Below, in pieces: positions 50,141 to 57,728 of a stretch of 64,000 bases of DNA. Where the stretch lies: NCBI RefSeq assembly GCF_030269365.1, contig NZ_BSTF01000006.1:186001-250000 (forward strand), in the 5' to 3' direction. The position numbers and the translations under genes were made by a program. The number at the start of each line of letters is the position of its first letter. Positions within the stretch are counted from its first letter, which is position 1. Source of the stretch: Lentzea sp. NBRC 102530 (GTDB lineage: Bacteria; Actinomycetota; Actinomycetes; Mycobacteriales; Pseudonocardiaceae). The notes beneath the pieces are model-generated. The model was not told the DNA's origin. It saw only the letters and a program-made list of their open reading frames with translations, and searched no databases.

Positions 50141-51298
50141 ATGACCGGTCTGGACGATCCGCGCAGATCGGTCCCGCGCGCACTGGCGCCGTTGCTCCGA
50201 ATGGAAGTGGCACCGGTCGCGGTGGGTATTTTCGAGGCCATCGAGAAATCCATTCCCGAATACAGCGAGTTTCGGGACAACGTCGTCGACGGAATCCGGC
50301 AGGCGTTGGTGAAGTTCGTCGACCGCATCGCCGCGCCCGATGCCGAACCCGACCCGCACGACGACATCCACCGCAAGCTCGGCGCGTGGGAGTTCCAGTC
50401 CGGCCGCAGCCTCGACAGCCTCCAGGCCGCCTATCGCATCGGCGCGCGGGTGGCCTGGCGGCACGTCTGCGATTTCGCCGAGCGGCGGGAGCTGTCGCTG
50501 CGCGAGATGTCGGTGCTGGGCGAGGCGATGATCGCGCACGTCGACGAACTCGTCAGCCTCTCGGTCGAGGGCTACGCGGCCGCGCAGGCCAGCGCGGCGG
50601 GCACCCTCGAACGCAGGCGGCGCAAGCTGCTGGAACTGCTGGTCGGCGACCCGGCGGCCCACTGGCAGGCGGTCGTCGGCGCGGCCCAGGCCGCGGCGTG
50701 GCCGATGCCGGACCGGCTCGTGGCGGTGGCGCTCGAGCCGTCCGCCGCGCCCGCCGACGACCTGCCGGCCGACGTGCTGGTCGACTTCGAGGACGCCACC
50801 CCGTACCTGCTGGTGCCGAACCCGGTCGCGGTCGCCCGGTGGCTCGCCCGCGCGTTGCCGGGCTGGCGCGCGGCGGTCGGCGTTCCGGTCGCCCCGCACG
50901 ACACGCCGAGGTCGCTGGCCGGCGCACGCCGGGTGCTCGCCCTGGCCAGGGACGGCGTGCTGCCCCGCCGGGCGGTTCTCGACTGCGCCGACCACCTCGT
51001 CGAACTGACCGTCCTCGCGGACGAGTTCCTGGCCGGGCAGCTGGCGCAACGGGCGCTCGCGCCGCTCGCCCCGCTCACCGACCGGCAGCGGACCAAGCTC
51101 GCCGAGACCCTGCTCGTGTGGCTCTCGGCCCGCGGCGGCGCACCCGAGGTCGCCGCCCGGTTGCAGGTGCACCCGCAGACCGTGCGCTACCGGGTCAACC
51201 AATTGGACGAACTGTTCGGCGACCGGATGCACGACGCCGAACAGCGGTTCACCCTCGAACTCGCCCTGCGCGCGCACTATTTGTTGCAGCGCGGCTGA
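50141..51298 (+). CDS. PucR-family regulator with RsbRD-like N-terminus
   Basis: 385 residues: an N-terminal helical RsbRD-like domain (about 10-165; FRDNVVDGIRQALVKFVDRI, GRSLDSLQAAYRIGARVAWR), a middle GGDEF-like degenerate region, and a C-terminal PucR HTH (about 325-380; VWLSARGGAPEVAARLQVHP, QTVRYRVNQLDELFGDRM). The ATG at 50141 has no clear ribosome binding site, so the mRNA may be nearly leaderless. Downstream lie a palindrome and a secreted protein gene, possible targets. Confidence 0.88.
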   Translation: MTGLDDPRRSVPRALAPLLRMEVAPVAVGIFEAIEKSIPEYSEFRDNVVDGIRQALVKFVDRIAAPDAEPDPHDDIHRKLGAWEFQSGRSLDSLQAAYRIGARVAWRHVCDFAERRELSLREMSVLGEAMIAHVDELVSLSVEGYAAAQASAAGTLERRRRKLLELLVGDPAAHWQAVVGAAQAAAWPMPDRLVAVALEPSAAPADDLPADVLVDFEDATPYLLVPNPVAVARWLARALPGWRAAVGVPVAPHDTPRSLAGARRVLALARDGVLPRRAVLDCADHLVELTVLADEFLAGQLAQRALAPLAPLTDRQRTKLAETLLVWLSARGGAPEVAARLQVHPQTVRYRVNQLDELFGDRMHDAEQRFTLELALRAHYLLQRG

Positions 51299-51374
51299 CA
51301 AATCACCGCGACGCATTTCGCATCCAAGTGACAAAAGCGGATTTTCGCTTGCCACGAAGAAACTGTCCTGGTTA

Positions 51375-51392
51375 CTTTACTGGCGAGTAAAG
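51375..51392. promoter_or_regulatory. Palindromic operator upstream of the secreted protein
   Basis: CTTTACT-GGCG-AGTAAAG is a perfect inverted repeat in an AT-rich patch, 50 bp before the ATG at 51443. Its form (TTACT-N4-AGTAA) resembles TetR-family operators of actinobacteria. Confidence 0.5.
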
Positions 51393-51442
51393 CAACACCG
51401 CCTTCTTGCAGTTCAATGTCGTACTCATGGAGGTCCCTGCAG

Positions 51443-52036
51443 ATGAAGACCGGACTTTTCGCGCGCGCCGCCGCCGTGGTTCTGGTTGCCGGAGCGCTGA
51501 GCGTGGCGACGGCCGGCACGAGTTCCGCCGCGACCGCCTCGCTGGACATCACCTACCGGTGCGAGTTCTCGATCACCGGTACCCACGACGTGCCCACCGT
51601 GGTCACCTCGCCGGACGCGCCGGACTCGGCGACCGTCGGCGTGCCGACCGCACCGGCGTCCACGAGCGTGGCCGCCACCGTGTCGGACGACATCCGCAAC
51701 ACGCTGTGGTGGATCGGCGGCCGTTCCGTGGACGGCACGCTGAGCACCGCCATCACGGTCACCAACGGCAGCGACGTGCAGAACATCACCGCGACGTCGA
51801 CCATCCCGAACACCGCGGTGCCGTCCTCCGGCACGTTCCAGGTCGTCGCCACCGGCACGTTCCCGGCGCTGACCCTCGCCAACGCGGGCACGGCCACGAT
51901 CTCGCTGGGCAACGCGACCCTCTCCCTGACGCCGCGCTACGCCAACGGCGACCCGACGTGGATCGGCACCGTCAACTCGCCCTGCACCGTGAAGGCGGGC
52001 CAGGCCACCGAGTTCCACGAGTTCCCGGTGGCGTGA
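51443..52036 (+). CDS. Secreted DUF6801-like protein
   Basis: 197 residues. A signal peptide (MKTGLFARAAAVVLVAGALS ... SSAAT) precedes a beta-rich domain (DITYRCEFSITGTHDVPTVV, SGTFQVVATGTFPALTLANA, TISLGNATLSLTPRYANGD). It has two Cys (YRCEF and SPCTV) placed to pair. This matches DUF6801, exported actinobacterial proteins of unknown role. GGAGG about 9 nt before the ATG. Likely controlled through the palindrome upstream. Confidence 0.75.
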   Translation: MKTGLFARAAAVVLVAGALSVATAGTSSAATASLDITYRCEFSITGTHDVPTVVTSPDAPDSATVGVPTAPASTSVAATVSDDIRNTLWWIGGRSVDGTLSTAITVTNGSDVQNITATSTIPNTAVPSSGTFQVVATGTFPALTLANAGTATISLGNATLSLTPRYANGDPTWIGTVNSPCTVKAGQATEFHEFPVA

Positions 52037-52054
52037 CGCTCGTCCCGTGATGGG

Positions 52055-52954
52055 ATGAGCGGCATGGAGCTCCAGCAACTGGTGGACCGCATCGCGTCCG
52101 AGGTCACGCCAGGAGGCTCAGCCGCCGACTACATCCCGGCTCTGGCCCGGATCGACCCGCACACCTTCGGCCTCGCCGTCGCCACACTGGACGGCGAGGT
52201 CTTCGGCGCGGGGCGGTACGAGAGGCCGTTCTCGATCCAGAGCATCTCCAAGGCGTTCACGCTCGCTCTGGCCCTCGCCGAGAACGACGACGTGTGGACC
52301 CGCGTCGGCCGCGAGCCGTCCGGCTCGCCGTTCAACTCGCTGGTGCAGCTGGAGACCGAGCAGGGGATCCCGCGCAACCCGTTCATCAACGCCGGCGCCG
52401 TCGTCGTCACCGACCACCTCGGCCTCGGCGCGGCCGACCGGTTGCTGGAGTTCCTGCGGCAGGAGAGCGGGAACCCGAGCCTGGACGTCGACCCCGAGGT
52501 CGCCGAGTCCGAACTGGACCACAGCGACCGCAACCACGCGCTCGCGCACTTCATGGCCTCCTACGGCAACATGCGCAACCCCGTCGACGTCGTCGTGCGC
52601 GAGTACGTGCGGCAGTGCTCGATCGCGATGAGCTGCGCCGACCTCGCCCGCGCCACCCTGTTCCTCGCCCGGCACGGCGTCCGCAACGACGGCACCCGGC
52701 TGCTCGGCGTCAGCGGTGCCAAACGGGTCAACGCCGTCATGCTCACGTGCGGCACCTACGACGCGGCCGGCCAGTTCGCCTACCGCGTCGGCCTGCCCGG
52801 CAAGAGCGGCGTCGGCGGCGGCATCATCGCCGTCGTCCCCGGGAAGTGCGCGATCTGCGTGTGGAGTCCAGGATTGGACGCACGCGGCAACTCGGTGGCC
52901 GGAGTCGACGCGCTGGACCGTTTCACCACTCTCACAGGCTGGTCCGTGTTCTGA
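52055..52954 (+). CDS. glsA: Glutaminase
   Basis: 299 residues of the serine-dependent glutaminase family: FSIQSISKAFTLALAL with the S-x-x-K pair (Ser63, Lys66), PFNSLVQLETEQGIPRNPFI, NAGAVVVTDHL, MASYGNMRNPVDVV and LPGKSGVGGGIIAVVPGKCA. It hydrolyses glutamine to glutamate and ammonia. A second in-frame ATG at 52064 is equally likely as the start; neither has a strong ribosome site. Nineteen nt separate it from the M20 peptidase gene, so they may be co-transcribed. Confidence 0.93.
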   Translation: MSGMELQQLVDRIASEVTPGGSAADYIPALARIDPHTFGLAVATLDGEVFGAGRYERPFSIQSISKAFTLALALAENDDVWTRVGREPSGSPFNSLVQLETEQGIPRNPFINAGAVVVTDHLGLGAADRLLEFLRQESGNPSLDVDPEVAESELDHSDRNHALAHFMASYGNMRNPVDVVVREYVRQCSIAMSCADLARATLFLARHGVRNDGTRLLGVSGAKRVNAVMLTCGTYDAAGQFAYRVGLPGKSGVGGGIIAVVPGKCAICVWSPGLDARGNSVAGVDALDRFTTLTGWSVF

Positions 52955-52973
52955 CGGATGGTAGGAAGACGGG

Positions 52974-54299
52974 GTGAGCACAACGGGGAACGCACTGGCA
53001 CTGGCAGAAGAAGAGGCCGTCACGCTCGTCAGCGAGCTGATCAGGATCGACACGACCAACACGGGTGACCCCGCGACGGTCGTGGGGGAGCGCGCAGCCG
53101 CGGAGTGGGTCGCCGAGAAGCTCTCCGAGGTCGGCTACGAGACCACCTACGTCGAGTCCGGCGCCAAGGGACGCGGCAACGTCGTCGCGCGCCTCGCCGG
53201 TTCCGACCCGAGCCGGGGCGCGTTGCTGGTGCACGGGCACCTCGACGTCGTGCCCGCCGACGCCTCCGAGTGGTCGGTGCACCCGCTCTCCGGCGCCGTG
53301 CAGGACGGGTACGTCTGGGGCCGCGGCGCCGTCGACATGAAGGACATGGTCGGCATGACGCTGGCCCTCGCGCGGCACTTCAAGCGCGAGAACGTCGTGC
53401 CGCCGCGCGACATCGTGTTCGCGTTCCTCGCCGACGAGGAGGCGGGCGGCCTGTTCGGCGCCAAGTGGCTGGTGGAGCACCGGCCCGAGCTGTTCGAGGG
53501 CGTCACCGAGGCGATCAGCGAGGTCGGCGGGTTCTCGATCACGCTCAAGGACGACGTGCGCGCGTACCTCGTCGAGACCGCCGAGAAGGGCATCCGCTGG
53601 CTCAAGCTGCGGGTCAAGGGCACCGCCGGGCACGGCAGCATGATCCACCGCGACAACGCCGTGGCGAAGCTCGCCGCCGCCGTCACGAAGCTCGACCAGC
53701 ACCAGTGGCCGTTGATCATCCGCCCGTCCGTGCGCGAGTTCCTCGACGGCGTCACCGAGATCACCGGCCTCGAGTTCCCCGACGACGACGTCGAGGGCTC
53801 GATCGGCAAGCTCGGCGCGCTCTCGCGGATGATCGGCGCGACCCTGCGCGACACGGCCAACCCGACGATGCTCTCGGCCGGGTACAAGGCGAACGTCATC
53901 CCGTCGACCGCCGAGGCCACAGTGGACTGCCGCATCCTGCCGGGCCGCGAGGAGGCGTTCGACCGCGAGCTCGCCGAGTTGCTCGGCCCGGACGTGGAAC
54001 GCGAGTGGGTCGGCCTACCGCCGGTCGAGACGACGTTCGACGGCGCCCTGGTGGACGCCATGACGGCGTCGATCATCGCGGAGGACCCGGGCGCCCGCGT
54101 GCTGCCGTACATGCTCTCCGGCGGCACCGACGCCAAGTCGTTCCAGCAGCTCGGCATCCGCAACTTCGGCTTCGCGCCGTTGAAGCTGCCCGCCGACCTC
54201 GACTTCTCCGGGCTCTTCCACGGCGTGGACGAGCGCGTGCCGGTGGACGCCCTGAAGTTCGGCGTCCGGGTCCTCGACAGGTTCCTGCGCAACAGTTAG
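52974..54299 (+). CDS. M20-family metallopeptidase
   Basis: 441 residues: LLVHGHLDVVPADASEW (first metal His, Asp), GRGAVDMKDMVGM (bridging Asp), FLADEEAGGLFGAKWL (catalytic Glu-Glu), the dimerisation lid with GTAGHGSMIH, and a C-terminal FSGLFHGVDERVP His. A di-zinc exopeptidase or amidohydrolase of the ArgE/DapE/CPG2 group acting on dipeptides or N-acyl amino acids. GTG with AGGAAG. It may process peptides that feed the neighbouring glutaminase. Confidence 0.92.
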   Translation: MSTTGNALALAEEEAVTLVSELIRIDTTNTGDPATVVGERAAAEWVAEKLSEVGYETTYVESGAKGRGNVVARLAGSDPSRGALLVHGHLDVVPADASEWSVHPLSGAVQDGYVWGRGAVDMKDMVGMTLALARHFKRENVVPPRDIVFAFLADEEAGGLFGAKWLVEHRPELFEGVTEAISEVGGFSITLKDDVRAYLVETAEKGIRWLKLRVKGTAGHGSMIHRDNAVAKLAAAVTKLDQHQWPLIIRPSVREFLDGVTEITGLEFPDDDVEGSIGKLGALSRMIGATLRDTANPTMLSAGYKANVIPSTAEATVDCRILPGREEAFDRELAELLGPDVEREWVGLPPVETTFDGALVDAMTASIIAEDPGARVLPYMLSGGTDAKSFQQLGIRNFGFAPLKLPADLDFSGLFHGVDERVPVDALKFGVRVLDRFLRNS

Positions 54300-54312
54300 C
54301 AAGGTGATCGCC

Positions 54313-55101
54313 GTGTCCACTGTGGACTTGACCGGCCAGGTCGCGCTGGTGACCGGGGGCGCGCGCGGCATCGGTGCCGCCGTCGTGCACCAGCTCGCGA
54401 AGCTGGGTGCCCGCGTCGCCGTGCTCGACCTCGACGCGGCCGGGGCACAACGGGTCGCGTCCGCGGTGGGCGGCCTCGCCGTCGCCGGTGACGTCACCGA
54501 TCCCGGCACCATGCCCGCCGTCGTGGCTCAGGTCGAGCAGGAGCTCGGCCGCCTCGACGTCGTGCTGCTCAACGCCGGGACCGGTGGTGGCCAGGCCGGG
54601 GTGGACGACGCGCTCGACGTCGCCCGCTACCGCAAGCTCGTCGGCGTCAACGTCGACCACGTCGTGTACGGGCTGTGCGCGGCCGTGCCGGCGTTGCGGC
54701 GCCAGGGCGGCGGGCGGATCGTGATCACCGCGTCGCTCGCCGGCCTCACCGCGATGCCGTCCGACCCGCTGTACACGCTGACCAAGCACGCGGTCGTCGG
54801 CTACGCGCGGGCCGCCGGTCAGGCGCTGGCGGGGGAGGGGATCACGGTCTCCGCGCTGTGCCCCGGGTTCGTCGACACGTTGCTGCTGGGCGGGGCGAGG
54901 GAGGAGTTCGCCGCGGCCGGGTTCCCGCTGCTCACGCCGTCCGACGTCGCCGGCGCGGTGGAGAACGTGCTCGCGGACGGCCAGCCGGGAGAGGCGTGGA
55001 TCATCCAGCCCGGCGGGAAGGCCACCGCCTACGGGTTCCGCGGCGTGCCGGGCGTCGGCGGCGGGCAGCGGCCACCCGATGTGGTGCTCCGCCACATTTA
55101 G
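54313..55101 (+). CDS. Short-chain dehydrogenase/reductase
   Basis: 262 residues of a classical SDR: the nucleotide loop VTGGARGIGAAVV, LNAGTGG (the N-N-A-G equivalent), catalytic Ser in VITASLAGLT, and Y-x-x-x-K in LYTLTKHAVV. NAD(P)-dependent oxidoreductase of unknown substrate. GTG at 54313 was preferred because AAGGTGA, an excellent ribosome site, precedes it by 5 nt; the frame also opens at 54304. It follows the M20 gene closely, so is likely in the same operon. Confidence 0.88.
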   Translation: MSTVDLTGQVALVTGGARGIGAAVVHQLAKLGARVAVLDLDAAGAQRVASAVGGLAVAGDVTDPGTMPAVVAQVEQELGRLDVVLLNAGTGGGQAGVDDALDVARYRKLVGVNVDHVVYGLCAAVPALRRQGGGRIVITASLAGLTAMPSDPLYTLTKHAVVGYARAAGQALAGEGITVSALCPGFVDTLLLGGAREEFAAAGFPLLTPSDVAGAVENVLADGQPGEAWIIQPGGKATAYGFRGVPGVGGGQRPPDVVLRHI

Positions 55102-55164
55102 ACCGTGTCCTGGAACCGGGTTGTCTCGTTAGGACGAACAGGCGACACGGCGAAAGGACAGCGC

Positions 55165-55998
55165 ATGGTGCGGCTGGAGGACGGGACCGAGCTGAACGTG
55201 GTGCGCGCGGGGGACCCCGACGCCGCGGTGACGGTCGTGCTCGCGCACGGCTACGCGCTCGACCACCGCAGCTGGCACAAGGTCGTCGCCGCGTTGAGCG
55301 CCGACTTCCAGGTCATCGCCTACGACCACCGCGGGCACGGCGATTCGGGCGCCGCGACCAAGGAGACGGCGACGATCGAGCAGTTGGGGGAGGACCTCGG
55401 CGAGCTGATCGAACGGGCCGTGCCGCAGGGCCAGGTCGTGATCGCCGGGCACTCGATGGGCGGCATGGCGGCGCTGGCGATGGCGGAACGGCGGCCGCGG
55501 CTGTTCCGGCAACGCGTGCTGGGCAACGTGTTCGTGTCCACGGCGGCGAGCGGCATGTCCGAGACGGCGCTGGCGTGGCCCAAGGCCGTCGGCAAGCTCG
55601 TGCGGGAGCTGGAACGGGCGTTCGGGCCGCTGGTGCGGGCGGTGCGGGAGAAGATCGAGCCGACCAAGACCGCGGGCCTGCGCTGGTGGTTGTTCGGTGA
55701 CGAGCCCGCGCCCGAGGACGTGGACCTCACCGCGGACATGGTGTGGGCGCACTGGCCGGAGACCGTCGCGTTGTTCCGGCCCGCCGTCGACCGCTACGAC
55801 CGCGAGGCGGGGCTGATGGTGGCCGGGGAGAAGGCCGTCGTCGCCGTGGTGGGGGACGAGGACCGGCTGGTGCCCGAGTCGGACGCGGTCCGGTTCGGCG
55901 GAACGTCGGTGATCTTGTCGGACGCGGGTCATATGCTTCCCCTGGAGCGGCCGGCCGAACTCGCGAACCTGATCCGGGAGGTCGCCGCCAAGGCGTAG
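55165..55998 (+). CDS. Alpha/beta hydrolase
   Basis: 277 residues: VVLAHGYALDHRSWHKVVAA (oxyanion loop), AYDHRGHGDSG, nucleophile elbow IAGHSMGGMAALAMAE, acid in VVGDEDRLVPES and His in LSDAGHMLPLERP. A full Ser-Asp-His triad of an esterase/lipase or epoxide-hydrolase-like enzyme. ATG at 55165 has AAAGGA at 7 nt; an upstream GTG at 55105 has poorer support. Substrate unknown. Confidence 0.87.
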   Translation: MVRLEDGTELNVVRAGDPDAAVTVVLAHGYALDHRSWHKVVAALSADFQVIAYDHRGHGDSGAATKETATIEQLGEDLGELIERAVPQGQVVIAGHSMGGMAALAMAERRPRLFRQRVLGNVFVSTAASGMSETALAWPKAVGKLVRELERAFGPLVRAVREKIEPTKTAGLRWWLFGDEPAPEDVDLTADMVWAHWPETVALFRPAVDRYDREAGLMVAGEKAVVAVVGDEDRLVPESDAVRFGGTSVILSDAGHMLPLERPAELANLIREVAAKA

Positions 55999-56008
55999 CC
56001 GGGGGGCT

Positions 56009-57115
56009 GTGGTGCAGTACCTGGAACCGAACACGGACGTGCCCGCGAAGGACGACTGGTCGACCGGCCTGATCCTGCGGGACATGCGCTGGGGTGCGAA
56101 GGCGCTCGGCTTCATCGCCCTGGCGACCGGGGCGGGCGCCGTGGCGTGCTGGTTGCTGGCGTCGACACCGGGCAACCTCGGCGCGTTCGTGGTGCTGGTG
56201 CTGATCACGTTCGTGTTCGGGCTGGTGCCGCTGATGTACCGGGTGGAGACGCGGGCGCAGCGGCGTGGCCTGCTGGAACAGCCGTGGCGGCGGGTGCCGG
56301 CGCAGGTCCTGGAGAAGTACGACGACGGCACGGACCGGCTGCGGCTGGCGGACGGCGTGGTGCTGCGCGGCTGGTTCCAGGACCTGCCGGACATGGTGCT
56401 GGAACGGGAAGAGGTCTTCGTCTGCGGGCCCGACGCGGACGGCAGGGCCGTGGTGCGCGCCGCCGGGTTCGCGAAGATGGAGAACGCCAAGGTCGACCGG
56501 TCGCCGGACCCGGAGCACCCGGCGTGCGAACGGGAGGAGCGGCCTCTCGGCCGTCCGCTCGACGACCCGGCGACCGCGCAGGCGTTCCAGGGCTTCCGGT
56601 GGGGCGAGCGGGCGTGGCTGTGGGCGGTCGTGCCCGCGGGAGCAGGCGCGGTGCTGGTGCTGCTGAGCCTGTTCCCGCTCGCACCGGCCGGGCTGGTCGT
56701 CGGCGGTCTCGTGCTGGTGCTGGGCCTGCTCGGCATCCCGACCGCGACCGAGATCAGCCGCTGGTACCGCGACGCGGTGCGGGCGGTCGAGAACTCGGCT
56801 CAGTGGACGCCGGTGACGGTGACGCTGTTCCCGTGGCAGCCCAACCAGAACGTGGCGGGGCTCGCCCAGCTGCCCGACGGCAGGCTGGCGCTGGTGCAGT
56901 TCGTGGTGCCCGAGCTCAGCGTGATCGCGAACATCGCGGACACGGGCGTCATGTGGATCGCCGGCACGCACGACGACGTGATCGCGGTCGGTGTGCCGCG
57001 CGTGCCGGTGCTGACCTTCGCCGCCGTCCAGCCGGATCGGGACACCCCGAAGGAGGACCCGATCCCCTGGATCCAGCGGTTCACCCAGCCCGACTTCAGC
57101 GGCCTGCCGCGCTAG
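56009..57115 (+). CDS. Hypothetical membrane protein
   Basis: 368 residues: two N-terminal transmembrane segments (GFIALATGAGAVACWLLAS; LGAFVVLVLITFVFGLVPLM), a soluble beta-rich insert (RLRLADGVVLRGWFQDLPDM), two more segments (WLWAVVPAGAGAVLVLLSLF; GLVVGGLVLVLGLLGIPTAT), and a C-terminal beta domain repeating the first (PDGRLALVQFVVPELSVIAN). The tandem TM-TM-beta layout suggests an internal duplication. No family known to me. GTG start. The 3' end overlaps the convergent gene by 20 nt. Confidence 0.7.
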   Translation: MVQYLEPNTDVPAKDDWSTGLILRDMRWGAKALGFIALATGAGAVACWLLASTPGNLGAFVVLVLITFVFGLVPLMYRVETRAQRRGLLEQPWRRVPAQVLEKYDDGTDRLRLADGVVLRGWFQDLPDMVLEREEVFVCGPDADGRAVVRAAGFAKMENAKVDRSPDPEHPACEREERPLGRPLDDPATAQAFQGFRWGERAWLWAVVPAGAGAVLVLLSLFPLAPAGLVVGGLVLVLGLLGIPTATEISRWYRDAVRAVENSAQWTPVTVTLFPWQPNQNVAGLAQLPDGRLALVQFVVPELSVIANIADTGVMWIAGTHDDVIAVGVPRVPVLTFAAVQPDRDTPKEDPIPWIQRFTQPDFSGLPR

Positions 57116-57539
57116 GACGGCGGCGGCCGGGCGGACGGCCGAAGAGCCGGACGTGCTCGTCGACCAGCCAGTCCTTGAGCGGCGCCCACTCCGGGTGGTG
57201 GTTGAGCACCAGCAGGCGGTGCATCCACCAGTTCGGGTCGTCGTTGCGGGGGAACGCGGCGAGCCAGGCGGCCCGTTCGTCCGCGGTGAGTCCCCAGAGG
57301 TGCTGCAACTGGCCTTCGGCGTCCGTGTCGAGCTGGGCCGTGATGCGGCCGTCCTCGGTGTGGTACTCCGCGCGCAGTTCGCGCAGCACGGCTATCGCGC
57401 GTTCGTCACCTTCCTCCGCGGTGACGACGACTGTGTGCAGGCCCTGCGCGGCGGCTTGCGCGAGCAGGGCGCGGGCGGACGTTTCGTCGTGCGGCAGTGC
57501 GCTGTGAGCGACCCCGACTTCGTGCGGCACGAGCTCCAT
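57096..57539 (-). CDS. Hypothetical protein
   Basis: 147 residues: an alpha/beta segment (ARALLAQAAAQGLHTVVVTA, DERAIAVLRELRAEY), an acidic middle (QLDTDAEGQLQHLWGL) and an aromatic C-terminus (PNWWMHRLLVLNHHPEWAPL, then a basic tail). No family recognised. ATG at 57539 is the likely start, but the frame stays open upstream. It lies downstream of the STAND-WD40 gene on the same strand, and one copy of the 19-bp repeat falls 43 bp before its start. Confidence 0.55.
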   Translation of the reverse strand: MELVPHEVGVAHSALPHDETSARALLAQAAAQGLHTVVVTAEEGDERAIAVLRELRAEYHTEDGRITAQLDTDAEGQLQHLWGLTADERAAWLAAFPRNDDPNWWMHRLLVLNHHPEWAPLKDWLVDEHVRLFGRPPGRRRPSAAGR

Positions 57540-57581
57540 GACCCAGAATCTGATCACATCTACAACCAGTTCGGTGAATTT

Positions 57582-57600
57582 TATTGCTTCAGTGTTGACT
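57582..57600 (-). repeat. Direct repeat, copy 1 (downstream of STAND-WD40 gene)
   Basis: TATTGCTTCAGTGTTGACT on the plus strand. It matches 61398-61416 at 18 of 19 positions in the same orientation. The two copies bracket the STAND-WD40 gene. Both read AGTCAACACTGA on the minus strand; in copy 2 this is the last four codons of the XRE gene. Confidence 0.7.
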
Positions 57601-57728
57601 GATGTCTCACCTTCCCGGGTTCGGGCCGCCGCGTTGGACGAACGTTGTTGTAAGGCGCCCCGACACCGACACCACACAACGTTTTCGCACTACAAACGTG
57701 GTGTAGAAGAGAGGGGAGCGTTCCTTGT

